From positions 51,899 through 88,359 of the forward strand of contig MNCI01003660.1 in NCBI GenBank assembly GCA_015680685.1: a stretch of DNA of 36,461 bases, given 5' to 3'. Positions within the stretch are counted from its first letter, which is position 1. Each line of letters opens with the position of its first letter. The stretch comes from Gnetum montanum (lineage: Eukaryota; Streptophyta; Gnetopsida; Gnetales; Gnetaceae). This document shows, piece by piece, positions 1 through 10,181 of this stretch. Below the pieces are notes generated by a model. That model did no database searches. It was not told where the DNA came from and saw nothing but the letters and a program-made list of their open reading frames with translations. A program made the position numbers and the translations under genes.

Positions 1-1449
1 TGGAAACAAGAAAAACATGAACCCTTGGACATGACCCTAGAAAGATATTATTCACTATTAAACAACTGTCCAGGCCATGGGTTTTCCGAGGAAAGGCTAA
101 TGTACCATATCATTGATGGGCTACGTAATGAAACCAGAGAGACCTTAGGAACGTATGCCCAAGGTCAACTATACAACCTACGAACCCATCAAATCCAAGA
201 GCTTATTAAGCGGGTAGCAAAAGAAGAAGGAGAAATAGCTACATGGGAGAGTGTTGAAAAACATCAACGGGACCAAAATTTCAACTCAACAAAGATCCAT
301 GATCATAACAAGGAGAAATCAACAAATCTCAAGGTGGAAACATCATCTTTGCCAATACAACAATCATTAGAAGAAGCCGAGGAAAAGATCAATAAGATGT
401 TGAAATGGATGAATCAAAAGTATGAAGAATATATCAACATCATTGGAGATAGAGTTTTAACAACCTAAGAGGCAGGACAAAATAATAGGCATTTGGAGAA
501 AAAGAACAAAGGGCATAAGCGCTCAATTGCTAATCATATGTATGAATGCAACATATGCCTGTACGATCACCCCAAGGGCCAATGCCCAATATTGTTACAT
601 CTACATGAGCATTGGGGAAACACATTACATCCAGAGTTCGTACAAAGATACTGTGTTCGATCATAGTGGCAACAATCCCAGTCGTGGGGGAATCCACCCT
701 TAGACTGGAGTCACCCTTCATATTTTTTGAATTCAAATGCTTATCACGTTCAACATCCTATTTTTCCATCTAGGCTGCCACACTTTATCTCACCAGAGTA
801 CTATTCTCCACAATACCATCAGCCCATACCTCCAACACAACCACCACCTTATGCACCTTATACTCCTCCTAACTTTCAATATTCTCATCCTTTCCCTCCT
901 TCCACAATGCCACCAACTGTTCCTAAGGTGTTTGTACCACCGCAACCCACGAACAACACTTGTGTTACTGCTACTAATAGCAGTGAAGAGCCTCCTCATC
1001 ATCAAAAGTGTCCTTTCTTTAAACACGGCCGTAGGAAGGGACAAAATAACTCTGAGGCCACTGCATCTTCCAACCCAGCACAAGTTCAACAATGTGGTGC
1101 ACCCTTACCTTTGAACCCAACGCCTCATGTAACTTCATCAGAGCCACCAACTTACACTCCAACAACCACAAGGCCCAATGAACACAACCATGGGAGGCAT
1201 CAGCCCAATCCTTGCATACCATCTAACGGTCCTAAACATCATAGTGGGTCAACTCGTTATCTGGGAACTACATCGTATGAAGTGCCCACTGTGTTTATTA
1301 TAAAGTGTGTGAAATCCAAGGTGATAAGTATGGACCAGTTTCAATATTTCCAATATGCAAGGATCCTCATTTTCCATTTATTAATCCTTGCCATACTCAA
1401 CCATTTAGTTATGGAGGACATCCCCCATTTCAATAACAAGCATGATTAA
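1..1449 (+). pseudogene. gag: Ty3/gypsy retrotransposon gag, 5'-truncated by window edge
   Basis: One reading frame (frame 1) runs from base 1 to a stop at 1447-1449, with only two internal stops (TAA 466, TAG 664) and no frameshift. The N-terminal part carries a plant gypsy Gag signature: a CPGHGFSEERLMYHIIDGLR segment matching the CPHHG...YNGL motif of Athila/Tat-like Gag, then an Ala/Glu-rich helical stretch. Near 550-590 there is a zinc knuckle variant, CNICLYDHPKGQC (C-x2-C-x3-H-x4-C), followed by a WGNPPLDWSH segment like the NP-x-W-x-NHPN block after the Gag knuckle in these elements. The C-terminal third (about 730-1250) is very rich in Pro, Tyr, His and Thr. Gag packages element RNA into virus-like particles in the cytoplasm. 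No protease or RT follows, so pol is missing or displaced. The gag call is firm; the Athila/Tat-like assignment is inference. Confidence 0.72.
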
Positions 1450-2640
1450 TAAATATTTTTCATTTTCTTTGATTTTACAACTTTTTGTTTTCCAGTTTTT
1501 CATTTTTCAACTTTTTGTTTTATCTTTTTATCTTTTTGTCCTTTTTGTGTGTTTGTATTTTCATGTTTGTGTAAGTAATCTCATCTACGAATAAAACACT
1601 CATGTGGATCGTTGGTTGAGNGAATGATTAGGGTGTAACATCAAGGGGACTTGCGGATTCTCTTTGGTGACATCTGTGGGAGTTATCATGCAATATGGTT
1701 GTACTAAGATCCTTGTAAATCTAATGAAAAATGGGAGTAAGAGTAATCAAAAGGGCACTTAAAATTCAAAAACTGTTCTAGGGGGTCCCACTGGAAAGAC
1801 ATGCACCCATGCCCGAAGGTTGGCGGCTTTTCTGGATTCAGTAAAGTGAAAAAAGAAGAAGAAGAAAAGAAAAATAAGTGCCATAAAACAAAAATCACTC
1901 CTCCCTTGTACTAAATGCCAAGTGATCATACGCCTTGTTGTTTTGGTACTCTCATAGTTATTCACCATGGGATGAAGCAATGCAATGTCACTGATTAGAA
2001 GGATGGACTTGGTCCTGACCTTGGAATGATGGGTTAATGACACCTTAATCATGCTTTACACATAGGATTCATTGTGCCCTGGGTCAATCACCTCATGTCT
2101 CGATCTCTACGATCCCTTTCTACACTTCGTCTCATTTCACTGTTCGTGTAATTGTAGCTCATGTCCCATGTAACATAGAATTTTCATCTCAATTCGGTGA
2201 TATTTACATGCGTGTATTTTGTGGAGTTAGTGTAGATTACATTTAACGCTTCTAGTGCCCACGAACACTTTAAGCGTGGTTACACAAGGGCATAATAGGT
2301 TGAAACCTGCTTTGGGGAGGATCCACTTGTGTAATTTTGTTGTAATCTTCATTAATTCTCTAGCTAGAACACACAATTTCTCACCCTCAACTTAATTTTC
2401 ATAAATTTCTTTCCCTATTATTATCCCTCAAAATTTTAACGTTCCAATGTACCATTACATTCCCTTTTCTCCATAACCGCCAAATTTTTCACTGCTAAAT
2501 TCACATCATTATCATTCAAAGTGCCTCTCGAATTCATGTAATTACCCTTGAATATATTAATACTTGACAATGTTCTCAATTTACACCATTAATTTCGAGA
2601 AAATCATTACAAATTCGGTCTTTTTCATGTGTCTCACCTT
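1450..2640. other. Non-coding stretch between gag remnant and second promoter
   Basis: About 1.2 kb without a supportable gene. It starts with a T-rich tract (1455-1570) made of repeated CTTTTTGTTTT-like runs. A purine-rich patch lies at 1846-1875. The small frames here match no family I recognise and lack coding character. An N occurs at 1621. It may be untranslated interior of the same retroelement. Confidence 0.5.
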
Positions 2641-2644
2641 AGTT

Positions 2645-2738
2645 GGGACGAGCTATCGCGTACGCGATATCGCGTCCCACGTCATATTGCGTACACGATG
2701 TACCATACATGATATCGTGTCCTATTTACCTATAAATA
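2645..2738 (+). promoter_or_regulatory. CG-palindrome array plus TATA box (left copy)
   Basis: A 34-bp near-perfect palindrome (2645-2678) is centred on the perfect 16-mer TATCGCGTACGCGATA (2654-2669). Decayed versions follow at 2684-2701 and 2711-2723. A TATA box (TATAAATA, 2731-2738) starts 20 bp after the last GATATCGT element (2711). The layout matches that in the LTR at 6194-6313, which implies a core promoter with upstream activator sites. Transcription would start near 2760 and run into the 3208 frame. The palindromes and TATA are seen directly; promoter function is inferred. Confidence 0.6.
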
Positions 2739-3207
2739 GGAACCCCCACCGCAACACTTAGCATCATTTGGCCATTTACGCAGGGGGAATTTTTGAATTT
2801 TTTCTCTGTGACTTGCGATTGCGTGACCCTTACTTTTCCACTTATATCTTGCGCGCTGGTACTCCAATTTTAATTCCGTTTGAACCTACTTGAACTCGGA
2901 GTGTTCAGTTTAGTCTTAGGGGAGAGACACTTGCCAAAAAGTGCCTAACTTTTTTGAAATTTGTCATCGCCCAAAGGACATCAATTAGGGTAATTAATAC
3001 TAACACCTAGAAAAATTGTGCCAAAAATCATATGACCTTAAGTATACCGGGAGATTAAAATGAAAATCCACCTAAGTCATAGGATCCATCATTATAATTT
3101 TCAGGCACGATCACACGATAACATAAGATCTTTAATTAAAGGCATGTAGTAAGGTATAACTTGAATTTGAAAACAACCTTACTAATGTTTGGCCCGTGTG
3201 ATTGCAG
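2739..3207 (+). other. 5' leader of the 3208 frame, possibly with an intron
   Basis: There is no coding frame between the TATA box and the ATG at 3208. The bases just before the ATG, GTGTGATTGCAG, look like a splice acceptor with AG at 3206-3207. A second acceptor-like TTTTCAGG lies near 3100, and a donor-like GGTAATT lies near 2987. A leader intron ending at the start codon is possible but unproven. Confidence 0.35.
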
Positions 3208-5994
3208 ATGGCCCCAAAACGTTCACAGCAGGAGGGTCCTATCCAAGGTAGAGTGAAACAACCTCGGAGAGGTAGAAGGCAAGGTCCTGCCAGACAACAT
3301 ACCAAACAGGAGGTGCACTCATTCAGTATCCATCAAGAAGAACCTCCTACCAGACGATCCGGGAAGGTAGAAGGAGGAGTTGCTGCTGCGCCTGAACTGG
3401 GACAACAACTCACGTTGCTCCCGGAATGTGTTCAGGCTATCCATACGAAGTCCACAATTACTTCGGTGATTGTGGAACTTAACTTTGAATCTTTTGCAGA
3501 GTTTGCTCCTAAGGCTGTTAGGGATCACCTTAAAGGGTCTCCCTTATGGCCTATCCTCTCTGAGTGTGGTGCCTGGTACTTAGGCGAAATGTACCTGTTC
3601 TAGCACAATAAGGAGAAAGGCACCACAGTTAACATCGGTGGTGTGACAGTAGATTTTTCTACACAGGTTATTTCGGAAGTGTTAAACCTTCCGAATTCAA
3701 GCCCCCATGTCGCTCGGTTATCCACCTGATCAGACCTTGATGTGCGAAAAGATTAATTAGAGAAGGCTTATGGCAGAGATAAAGCTTTTGGTGAGCTGAC
3801 AACGGAAGAGCGGGTTTATTTCAAAATCGGAACCTATCACCTCTTCCCCACAAAAGGTCTGAAAAGAATATCAACGTATGCGGAAAGAGGATGTGCAGTG
3901 TTGATGGGAAAGGTTAATGCTAACCTTCCCCATCTATATTTGAGGGAGATCCTAAGGTGATTCAAAGAACGGAAGTCAGGAAAGATGGCGTTGCCTTTTC
4001 CCTGCCTTATCAGGAAATTGTGTTGATGGGATGGTATTCGGGGATACACAAATGACGTCCTCCGAAAAGCCCAAAATGCTTCTTATGCTGAGTTATTAAA
4101 GGCACCAACTCTAAGAAAGAGCACTGGCGAAGAGCTGGAACCAGATGAAGAAGAAGAACAGATGACTCGATCACCTACGATTCAACTTGTGGGACCTAGT
4201 CAACCTCTAGCCACAGGTCCCAGCCAACAAGAAGAAGCAGGACCCAGCACAGATCAGCATTAGTTGCCACCGCAAGACTACAGACCGTCGATGAGCCATC
4301 TTAGGGCCATTGTCGAGACGGTTAGTTGGGGAAGTCATGATGACGCAAACCTCTTCCACGTCATCGATGATGCCGACCAGCCTACTATTTCAGTAGATCG
4401 CACATGGGGTGAGTTATCAATGCAAAAAGGATGAGGGGAAAGCAAATGGTCACAACAGATCTCTGGAAACGCGACATCTTTTCAAGTGTAGTTAGAGACT
4501 GGTGAAGGGGCCACTGCGGTGGTCATGCAATACCAGGATGCCGCAGGAGCTACTGAAGTGGTCACTGACCACATCAAAGAGTCCTTTAACGTGCCTGTTG
4601 TACCATCGGTAGATCTTTTAGGAGCACGAGATGCTCAAACTATTGCTGGAACCTCAATGACTCCTACAGAACATGAGGATGCATTGGACAGATTGCTTCA
4701 AATAGGACAAGTTTTGACGCCTCTGTTTGACATCCCCTAGGATGTAACAGTAATTCAATCAGACCTCATTTCCACAAAGGGGAAGCTGGTCATATATGAA
4801 GTAAGGGCAGAGCATGTTGAAGCTGAAGTGCAGAAATTACAAGGGCAGCTCGTAGCCTTACAAGCAGCATAGCGGGATCCTTTGCAATTTGTTCCCGCAG
4901 ACTAGCTGGAAAGTTTCAGAATTGAGCAATTAACAAAACTAATTGCAGAAAATAAGAAGGTGGTAGAAGAAAAGGAGATGACCACTTGGGATGCCTCCAT
5001 AGCTCAAGCGCAAACTCATGCACATCTTAAGGCACTCAGGGCCTTACAAGAAGAGAATAAGTAGTTGGTTGCAGATAATCTTCGGTTGACTTCTGTGGAG
5101 AAACAAAAGAATGTTCTCGATGAACACTTTCATCAATTGCGAGAACAGTTGATTCGAGTCAACTGAGATGTAAGTCGTGTAGCCAGAGAAAATCGAACCC
5201 TCTCAATGGAGGAGGTACGCACTATTTGACAAAAATCAGCCATCGAGATTAGCGCATGGTAGAATGAGGCTAAATGACACGAGAAGCTAAAGGAGCATTT
5301 CCATGATCAGGTGAGGATGTACAAACAAATCCTGGAGAAGGAGATCCATATGGCCAAAGCTCAAATCAACAACATCAGTGCTCAGCACACTGATTGGGGG
5401 ACCATATTGGACACTTATGCCTTCGCCCACCAAGTGGAAATTAAGAACCGAGACCTGCAGATCCAAGACTTGACTGAATACATGGAGTTGGCAAACCTTC
5501 GATATGCCAACCTGGCCATGTTAATAGTAGGGTGCCCGAGGTCAAAGCTTGAGCAGTAGGTAGCTTCCACCCACACCAAATATGAAGCAGAATTTACAGA
5601 ACGAAAGAAGTTGGCTGAAAAACTAGATGTCGCAAATTCTGAACTCACGGTGGTAAAAGAAAGCTACCAAGGATAAAAAGATGTGGCAACCGACTTGGCT
5701 CGATGGCTAACAGAGCTTCACGAATACAAAGACAAAGCCAGAGCCTATGAAGAGGAACGACGAGTGTTCACGGCATGGTATGTCAAGGCTAATCAGATGT
5801 TTCTACAACTACCCTATTTGTGGGAGGTGCCGACTCCATCAAACATCGGAGCATCAGCATGGACGGCACAGGACCCTCGGACTGAAGAGGAGAAGCTCCA
5901 GGCCATTCTTCAGCGTCGTCAACCTTCCAAGCTTGGAGCACGTGACAAAGGGAAAGCACCCATGGAGGAGCCACCACCACCAGGAACTACATGA
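3208..5994 (+). pseudogene. Retroelement accessory ORF: plant-transposon-like domain plus coiled coil
   Basis: A single frame of 928 codons, ATG at 3208 and terminal TGA at 5992, is interrupted by 18 in-frame stops and no frameshift. The first 30 residues are basic (MAPKRSQQEG, then PRRGRRQGP) and look like a nuclear-localisation tail. Codons about 85-300 include an AVRDHLKGSPLWPIL segment and VNIGGVTVDFSTQVISEVL. These recall the domain Pfam labels 'putative plant transposon protein', common in plant LTR-element extra ORFs. An acidic EELEPDEEEEQ patch and a Gln/Ser/Pro linker follow. From about codon 510 to 870 the translation is rich in Glu, Gln, Lys and Leu with coiled-coil spacing, ending in PMEEPPPPGTT. 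The ORF lies between its own promoter-like block and a PPT/LTR, as expected of an extra ORF 3' in a gypsy element. Its function is not known to me. Stop positions: TAG 3601, 4261, 4489, 4738, 4870, 4903, 5062, 5260, 5557; TGA 3727, 3958, 4024, 4432, 5164, 5227, 5275; TAA 3754, 5674. Confidence 0.65.
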
Positions 5995-6153
5995 GTTCCA
6001 CATTTTTGTAGTTGTAGTATTTTTTCTCTGTGTTGTGTCTTTCCACACTGCGGCATTAGTCCATTTATTTTTCCAGTTAATAATCCCATACCTATCCACT
6101 GTGTAATCACTGAAGCTTGTTCTCCTTGTAACTCGAGGGCGAGTTTTTATTCA
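5995..6153. other. Short 3' non-coding segment before the polypurine tract
   Basis: Pyrimidine-rich sequence between the terminal stop of the accessory frame and the PPT/LTR. Nothing gene-like is seen; small frames on both strands here are shadows. Confidence 0.4.
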
Positions 6154-6154
6154 G

Positions 6155-6165
6155 TTGTGGGGGTA
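6155..6165 (+). other. Polypurine tract
   Basis: TTGTGGGGGTA directly precedes the LTR start at 6166. This is the expected position and composition of the primer for plus-strand DNA synthesis. It supports reading 6166-7101 as a 3' LTR of the element carrying the 3208-5994 frame. Confidence 0.55.
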
Positions 6166-6193
6166 TGATGAGACGCGATTCACATAGGCCGCA

Positions 6194-6313
6194 ATATCGC
6201 GTACGCGATATCGTGTCCACCATAATATCGTATCCCCTGCGATATCGCGTACGCGATATCGCATCTTCCCATCGCGTATGTGATATCGTAGTTCACCGCC
6301 ATATCTATAAATA
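6194..6313 (+). promoter_or_regulatory. CG-palindrome array plus TATA box in the LTR
   Basis: There are two perfect palindromes: an 18-mer ATATCGCGTACGCGATAT (6194-6211) and a 24-bp one (6239-6262) with the same core. Partial copies lie at 6224-6235 and 6271-6289. TATAAATA at 6306-6313 starts 24 bp after the last GATATCGT (6282). It shares core and geometry with 2645-2738, while flanking sequence differs. This is likely the retrotransposon U3 promoter; function is inferred. Confidence 0.62.
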
Positions 6314-6634
6314 AGACACAGCTCTCCCTTGTTTGGGATCCCAATTTTAGAGTAGTGAAGCTCTGGTAGTTTGATCCCTCCAGAGTTAGTTTTCTTCCCG
6401 TGTCTGCCCGTAGTGTGGTGAATGTAATTATACGGTGTCTTTATTCAAGTGTGCCGTACTTGGACATGCACATGACCGGCAATAAAGATTGAGATTACTT
6501 CATCATTGTAGCATTCACTTTATTATTTATTTATTCGTTATTTATTTAATGTTATTTATTGTTTTCTCTCTCTCACCCTTAAACTCCTAGAACGCGGAAC
6601 AAGTACGACTTGATTACGAGCATTTAAGTGTGAC

Positions 6635-6764
6635 TGCTTGGTAGCCCAGTGGTGTAGCTAGGATCTACGCTTGGTAACCTAGTGGCGTATTTGGGATCTG
6701 CGCTTGGTAATCCCAGTAGTGTACCTAGGAGCTATGCTTGGTAGTCCTAGTGGTAGTCGTGCAC
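6635..6764 (+). repeat. 33-bp tandem repeat, 4 copies, inside LTR
   Basis: Units start at 6635, 6668, 6701 and 6735, each opening with YGCTTGGTA followed by a CCCAGTGGTGTA-like block and ending GGATCTA/GAGCTA. The spacing is 33, 33 and 34 bp. They lie downstream of the TATA box, in the transcribed part of the LTR. Confidence 0.8.
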
Positions 6765-7101
6765 GAAGTCCAAGATGTGTACGGTTGATCAAGGAATCGG
6801 TTGCTCGTCACACTTAGGATAGATTAGATTTTCTTACCCTTTTCCTCCTAGCTTAGCATTAGTTAATCTTACATTCCACTGCCTTTAGGAGTAGCATTAG
6901 AATTAGTAACATAGAATACACCTCATATGGACTAAACCATACGTGACAAAGCTAATAACTAGTCCAGGTGGGAAGACAACGAACTGTGACCTAAGGCTAA
7001 CTGTCTAGGTGCCACAACTAGTCCATCTGCAGAGTTTGACCGGATCATGTGTACACGCTCATTTCGTATGGTTGAGTGTAGGGGTACCTTGCCACTCATC
7101 A

Positions 7102-8511
7102 ATCTCCTACATCACTTGCTTATCAAGTCTTTGTAACTAATAAATTTTTTATACTCTCATTCACTCCTATGGCCTAAGGCATTTCTCCTTTGTTCTTTTA
7201 CAAGTCACTTCCTTATCTTCTCAATATTCATAATTGGTGAAAGTATTGCGAGAAACTTTTATATGAATGGTTTGTTCTTCTTTCTTGGATAGAGTCTACT
7301 TATTATTCTAAAACTCCATTATTTCTAAGTACTTATCTTTTCCTTCTTCTTACTCTTTTGATTTTCCTCCATTCCGTTATATATTCTCAAGGTTCTTAAC
7401 TTAAACTTTATTTTCATATAGAGTTATGACCATTCCTAGGATTAGTCACATTTTTATGAAAATAAGTTCTTACAATACATAATATAATTTATTATTGCTT
7501 ATAAAACTCATGATTAAGCTTTAAGTATTATTATATGATCAACATACCATGACTCTAAGTAGTAGTACTTGCAACCTTTCAACTAGTACTTTGAAAAATA
7601 AATATAAGAAAATTAATTGTTAGGAGGAGGGATGGTCCTTATCCTAACAACATTTACATTACTTTTAACATTCATCCCTGAACTTAAAATAGCAAAAGGA
7701 TTCAAGCTAGAAAGTTGTGGTGAAATATCAATATTTGTAAAAAATCTAGATTCACTAAAATAGTGCCAAAATTTCTACAACAATATCTTTGCTTCACTTA
7801 ATATTAATCTAACATTGAAAATCTTTACCATAAGCTATAACCCTTTTGTTAACATTAGTTTTAATCTCTGAGTTAGCAATATTCTTGTTAGATAAGGAAA
7901 AATTTGCATCATATACTATTTATCATAATTGATCAATATTTATAGAAGTTTTTATCATCAATGAATTTTTTATTACCATTTGATTATTCTTATCATTAAC
8001 ATTAAGTTGATTTTTAGTATATTTAGGTTTAGATTATTTTTCACTATCCTTAACTTCAAATACATTTCTTTTTATTTTAACATATTTTTTCTTGAGCATA
8101 AAAGGAAAAACATTAAACACATCTTTCATGATGATAAAAGTTACAAGAATTATAAAGATTATAATATGTAATTGATTGAATGTATGTCATCCTTCTTGCT
8201 TACACTATTAACTCCTTTTTATGGTTAAGAAGATTGATTTTAATAAAAAAAGCATTCATAAGAGCCAAATGGTATAGAAATAAATTCCATGAGAATAAAG
8301 AGACTAATAAATTACATCTTAGCTCTTTGAAAAATCAATAGAGGATTAAATAGCTTGACAAAACATGAAACTTTATAATATTCATAAGATTTGGCATCAA
8401 AATTTGATATCCATTTATGAATTAGCAACATTTCATGCTTATGTATAACCTTATATTTAGGACAAATTACATAATTGAAGCACAACCTACCGTAATAAGT
8501 AAAAAGAAATA

Positions 8512-8563
<52 letters not shown>

Positions 8564-9019
8564 NTTCAATGTTATGTTTTTATATTACATCATTTAATTG
8601 TAAATAGAAACTTCAATTACAAAGTAGGTAACCCAAACTTTAAATAAACACATATCATAATGTAAGATCAACAATCAATGACTTATACATATCATTGGAA
8701 AAAATAAGATCAAACATTCTATTTACTTCAATATCAGTAGAAGAAAGAAAAAGAAAATTAGATGTCCTATCTACATCAATAATTTTTATTATCAAAGGAA
8801 AATAGATAAAGATTTCATCTTTTATGAAGTGGAGAATCCCAATTTTTGACACTACTATCAAATCAATAGAAATTGAAAAAGAGATTTCTCAATTTTCTAG
8901 GGATAGTAGGAACAACTTACCCATTAATATATCATCTTCAAAAAAAGGAAACCGTTTAAGAACCCCAATGACATAGGAGTAATCAAATAAACATTACTCT
9001 CCATCATTTTATGATTAAA
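7102..9019. other. AT-rich gene-free region
   Basis: After the LTR the sequence becomes very AT-rich and, by eye, CpG-poor. I see no coding family on either strand; the small frames (7980-8171, 8312-8569 minus, 8655-8861 minus) are low-complexity. A copia gag or integrase might be expected just upstream of the RT at 9020, but it is not recognisable. Confidence 0.5.
8515..8562. repeat. (GA)24 microsatellite
   Basis: Uninterrupted GA dinucleotide repeat of 48 bp, followed by an ambiguous N at 8564. Its length may be unreliable because such runs and the N suggest difficult sequence. Confidence 0.95.
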
Positions 9020-9814
9020 GAGGAAGCACTTTTGATGGATGTGCATGATGGTAAGCTACATGCATATGATGAGGCTCTTTCATCACCTGCTAATAAGGCA
9101 TGGATGAATGCTATGGTGGAAGAGATGGAATCTATGAGGACCAATCATGTCTAAAACTTGGTTGACCTTTCGTGTTGGTGCAAGGTCATTAGAAATAAAT
9201 GGATCTTAAAGATTAAGTATAAGGTCAATGGTTCCATTAAGAAATATAAGGCATGCCTTGTAGCACAGGCGTATACCCAACAAGAGTATATAAATTATGA
9301 AGAAACATTCTCACAAATAGTAAGATTTTTTTCTATTTATCTCATTTTGGTTGTTGTTACACATCTCGATTTAAAACTTTTCCAAATGAATGTTAAGACT
9401 ATATTTATATTTGGAGAATTGGATGAGAAAATCTATATGATACAACTTCATGGGTTCATAATCAAAGGTTATGAGTGCAAGGTTTACAAACTTCAATGAT
9501 CTATATATGGATTAAAATAATGATATAGATAATGGTACTTTCAAATCCATCAAGTTGTCACTATTGATGGATTTATGATGATCAAAGAAGATCATTATGT
9601 GCATGTCAAGATATTTAATAAAAGGTTCATTATCCTTGCCCTGTATTTGAACAATATTCTACTAGCTAGTAATGATAAAGAGATGGTTATCATTGCCAAA
9701 AGATGGTTGTCCTTAAACTTTAAAATGAAGAATATGGATGAAGTAAATTTTATTCTTGGTGTAAAGATCCTAAGGAGTTGTTCAAGGATACTTCTTAGTT
9801 TGTCATAAGAAACT
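9020..9814 (+). pseudogene. pol: Ty1/copia reverse transcriptase, first part
   Basis: One frame from 9020 to 9814 reads through family landmarks in order: AWMNAMVEEMESM, then NLVDLSCWCKVIRNKWILKI (family: LV.LP...K.I..KWV.KIK), GSIKKYKACLVAQAYTQ, YEETFSQIVRFFSI, LDLKLFQMNVKTIF, GELDEKIYM, SIYGLK, and NFILGVKILR. This is the plant copia RT domain, which copies element RNA to cDNA. The catalytic YVDD-type box reads YLNN, so both aspartates are lost. In-frame stops occur near 9153, 9497 and in a cluster at 9518-9533, several explicable as CAA to TAA. No frameshift is seen. The gene is interrupted at about 9815 by an LTR and resumes near 10998. Confidence 0.9.
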
Positions 9815-9865
9815 GACCTGAAACACCTCAAGGAAAATTCATGTTGCAAATAAAAGCTCATAGCT

Positions 9866-9882
9866 TATATATATATATATAT
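9866..9882. repeat. Short (TA)n run
   Basis: A 17-bp alternating TA tract in the 5' part of the solo LTR. It is absent from the other two copies. Confidence 0.8.
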
Positions 9883-10030
9883 GTAATTTGGTGGAGATTT
9901 GAAGGCAAAAATAATTTCCTTATTTTCCCACCAAAAATCCTATCCTGTGGCCTTGTGTTGATAGGATCTTAAATAATTTTAAATGTAAAAAATGAGATTT
10001 ACAACCCACATGCTACAAATTTTATTTATG

Positions 10031-10165
10031 CTAACTTGTGAAGCTTAAAAATGCTCCACAAGTGTCAAATTCTATTTATGCTAGCTTGTGGAGGTTAGAA
10101 ATGCTCCACAAGCTGAAAATCCCATTTAGGCTAGTTTGTGGATAAATGCTCCACATGCTACAAAA
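10031..10165 (+). repeat. 50-bp tandem repeat in solo LTR
   Basis: Units begin at 10031, 10081 and 10131 with CTARYTTGTG and contain AATGCTCCACA. Two are full length and the third is partial. This expansion is not seen at the corresponding place in LTR copies 2 and 3. Confidence 0.75.
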
Positions 10166-10181
10166 CGTTGATCTTTCTATC

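Larger units (their letters stand above)
6166..7101 (+). mobile_element. LTR (936 bp), probably 3' LTR
   Basis: It begins TGATGAG (6166-6172) and ends CTCATCA (7095-7101), a perfect 7-bp terminal inverted repeat with TG...CA ends. It follows a polypurine tract. Inside are an upstream array of CG palindromes and a TATA box (6306-6313), giving a U3 promoter, then a 33-bp tandem repeat. No matching 5' LTR with the same ends was found to the left, so the partner LTR is lost, displaced or outside the window. Confidence 0.65.

Noticed and set aside
727-1449. A separate Pro-rich protein gene
   Set aside because: It is the in-frame continuation of gag after a TAG at 664; it begins with a non-ATG codon.
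3208-5994. Stop-codon reassignment or programmed readthrough
   Set aside because: All three stops occur in-frame and plant nuclear genes use the standard code. Methylation-driven decay explains the spectrum more simply, though relatives should be checked.
2645-7101. Left palindrome block and 6166-7101 as the two LTRs of one element
   Set aside because: Only the palindromes and TATA box match. Sequences before and after do not align, and no TGATGAG start, CTCATCA end or PBS was found on the left.
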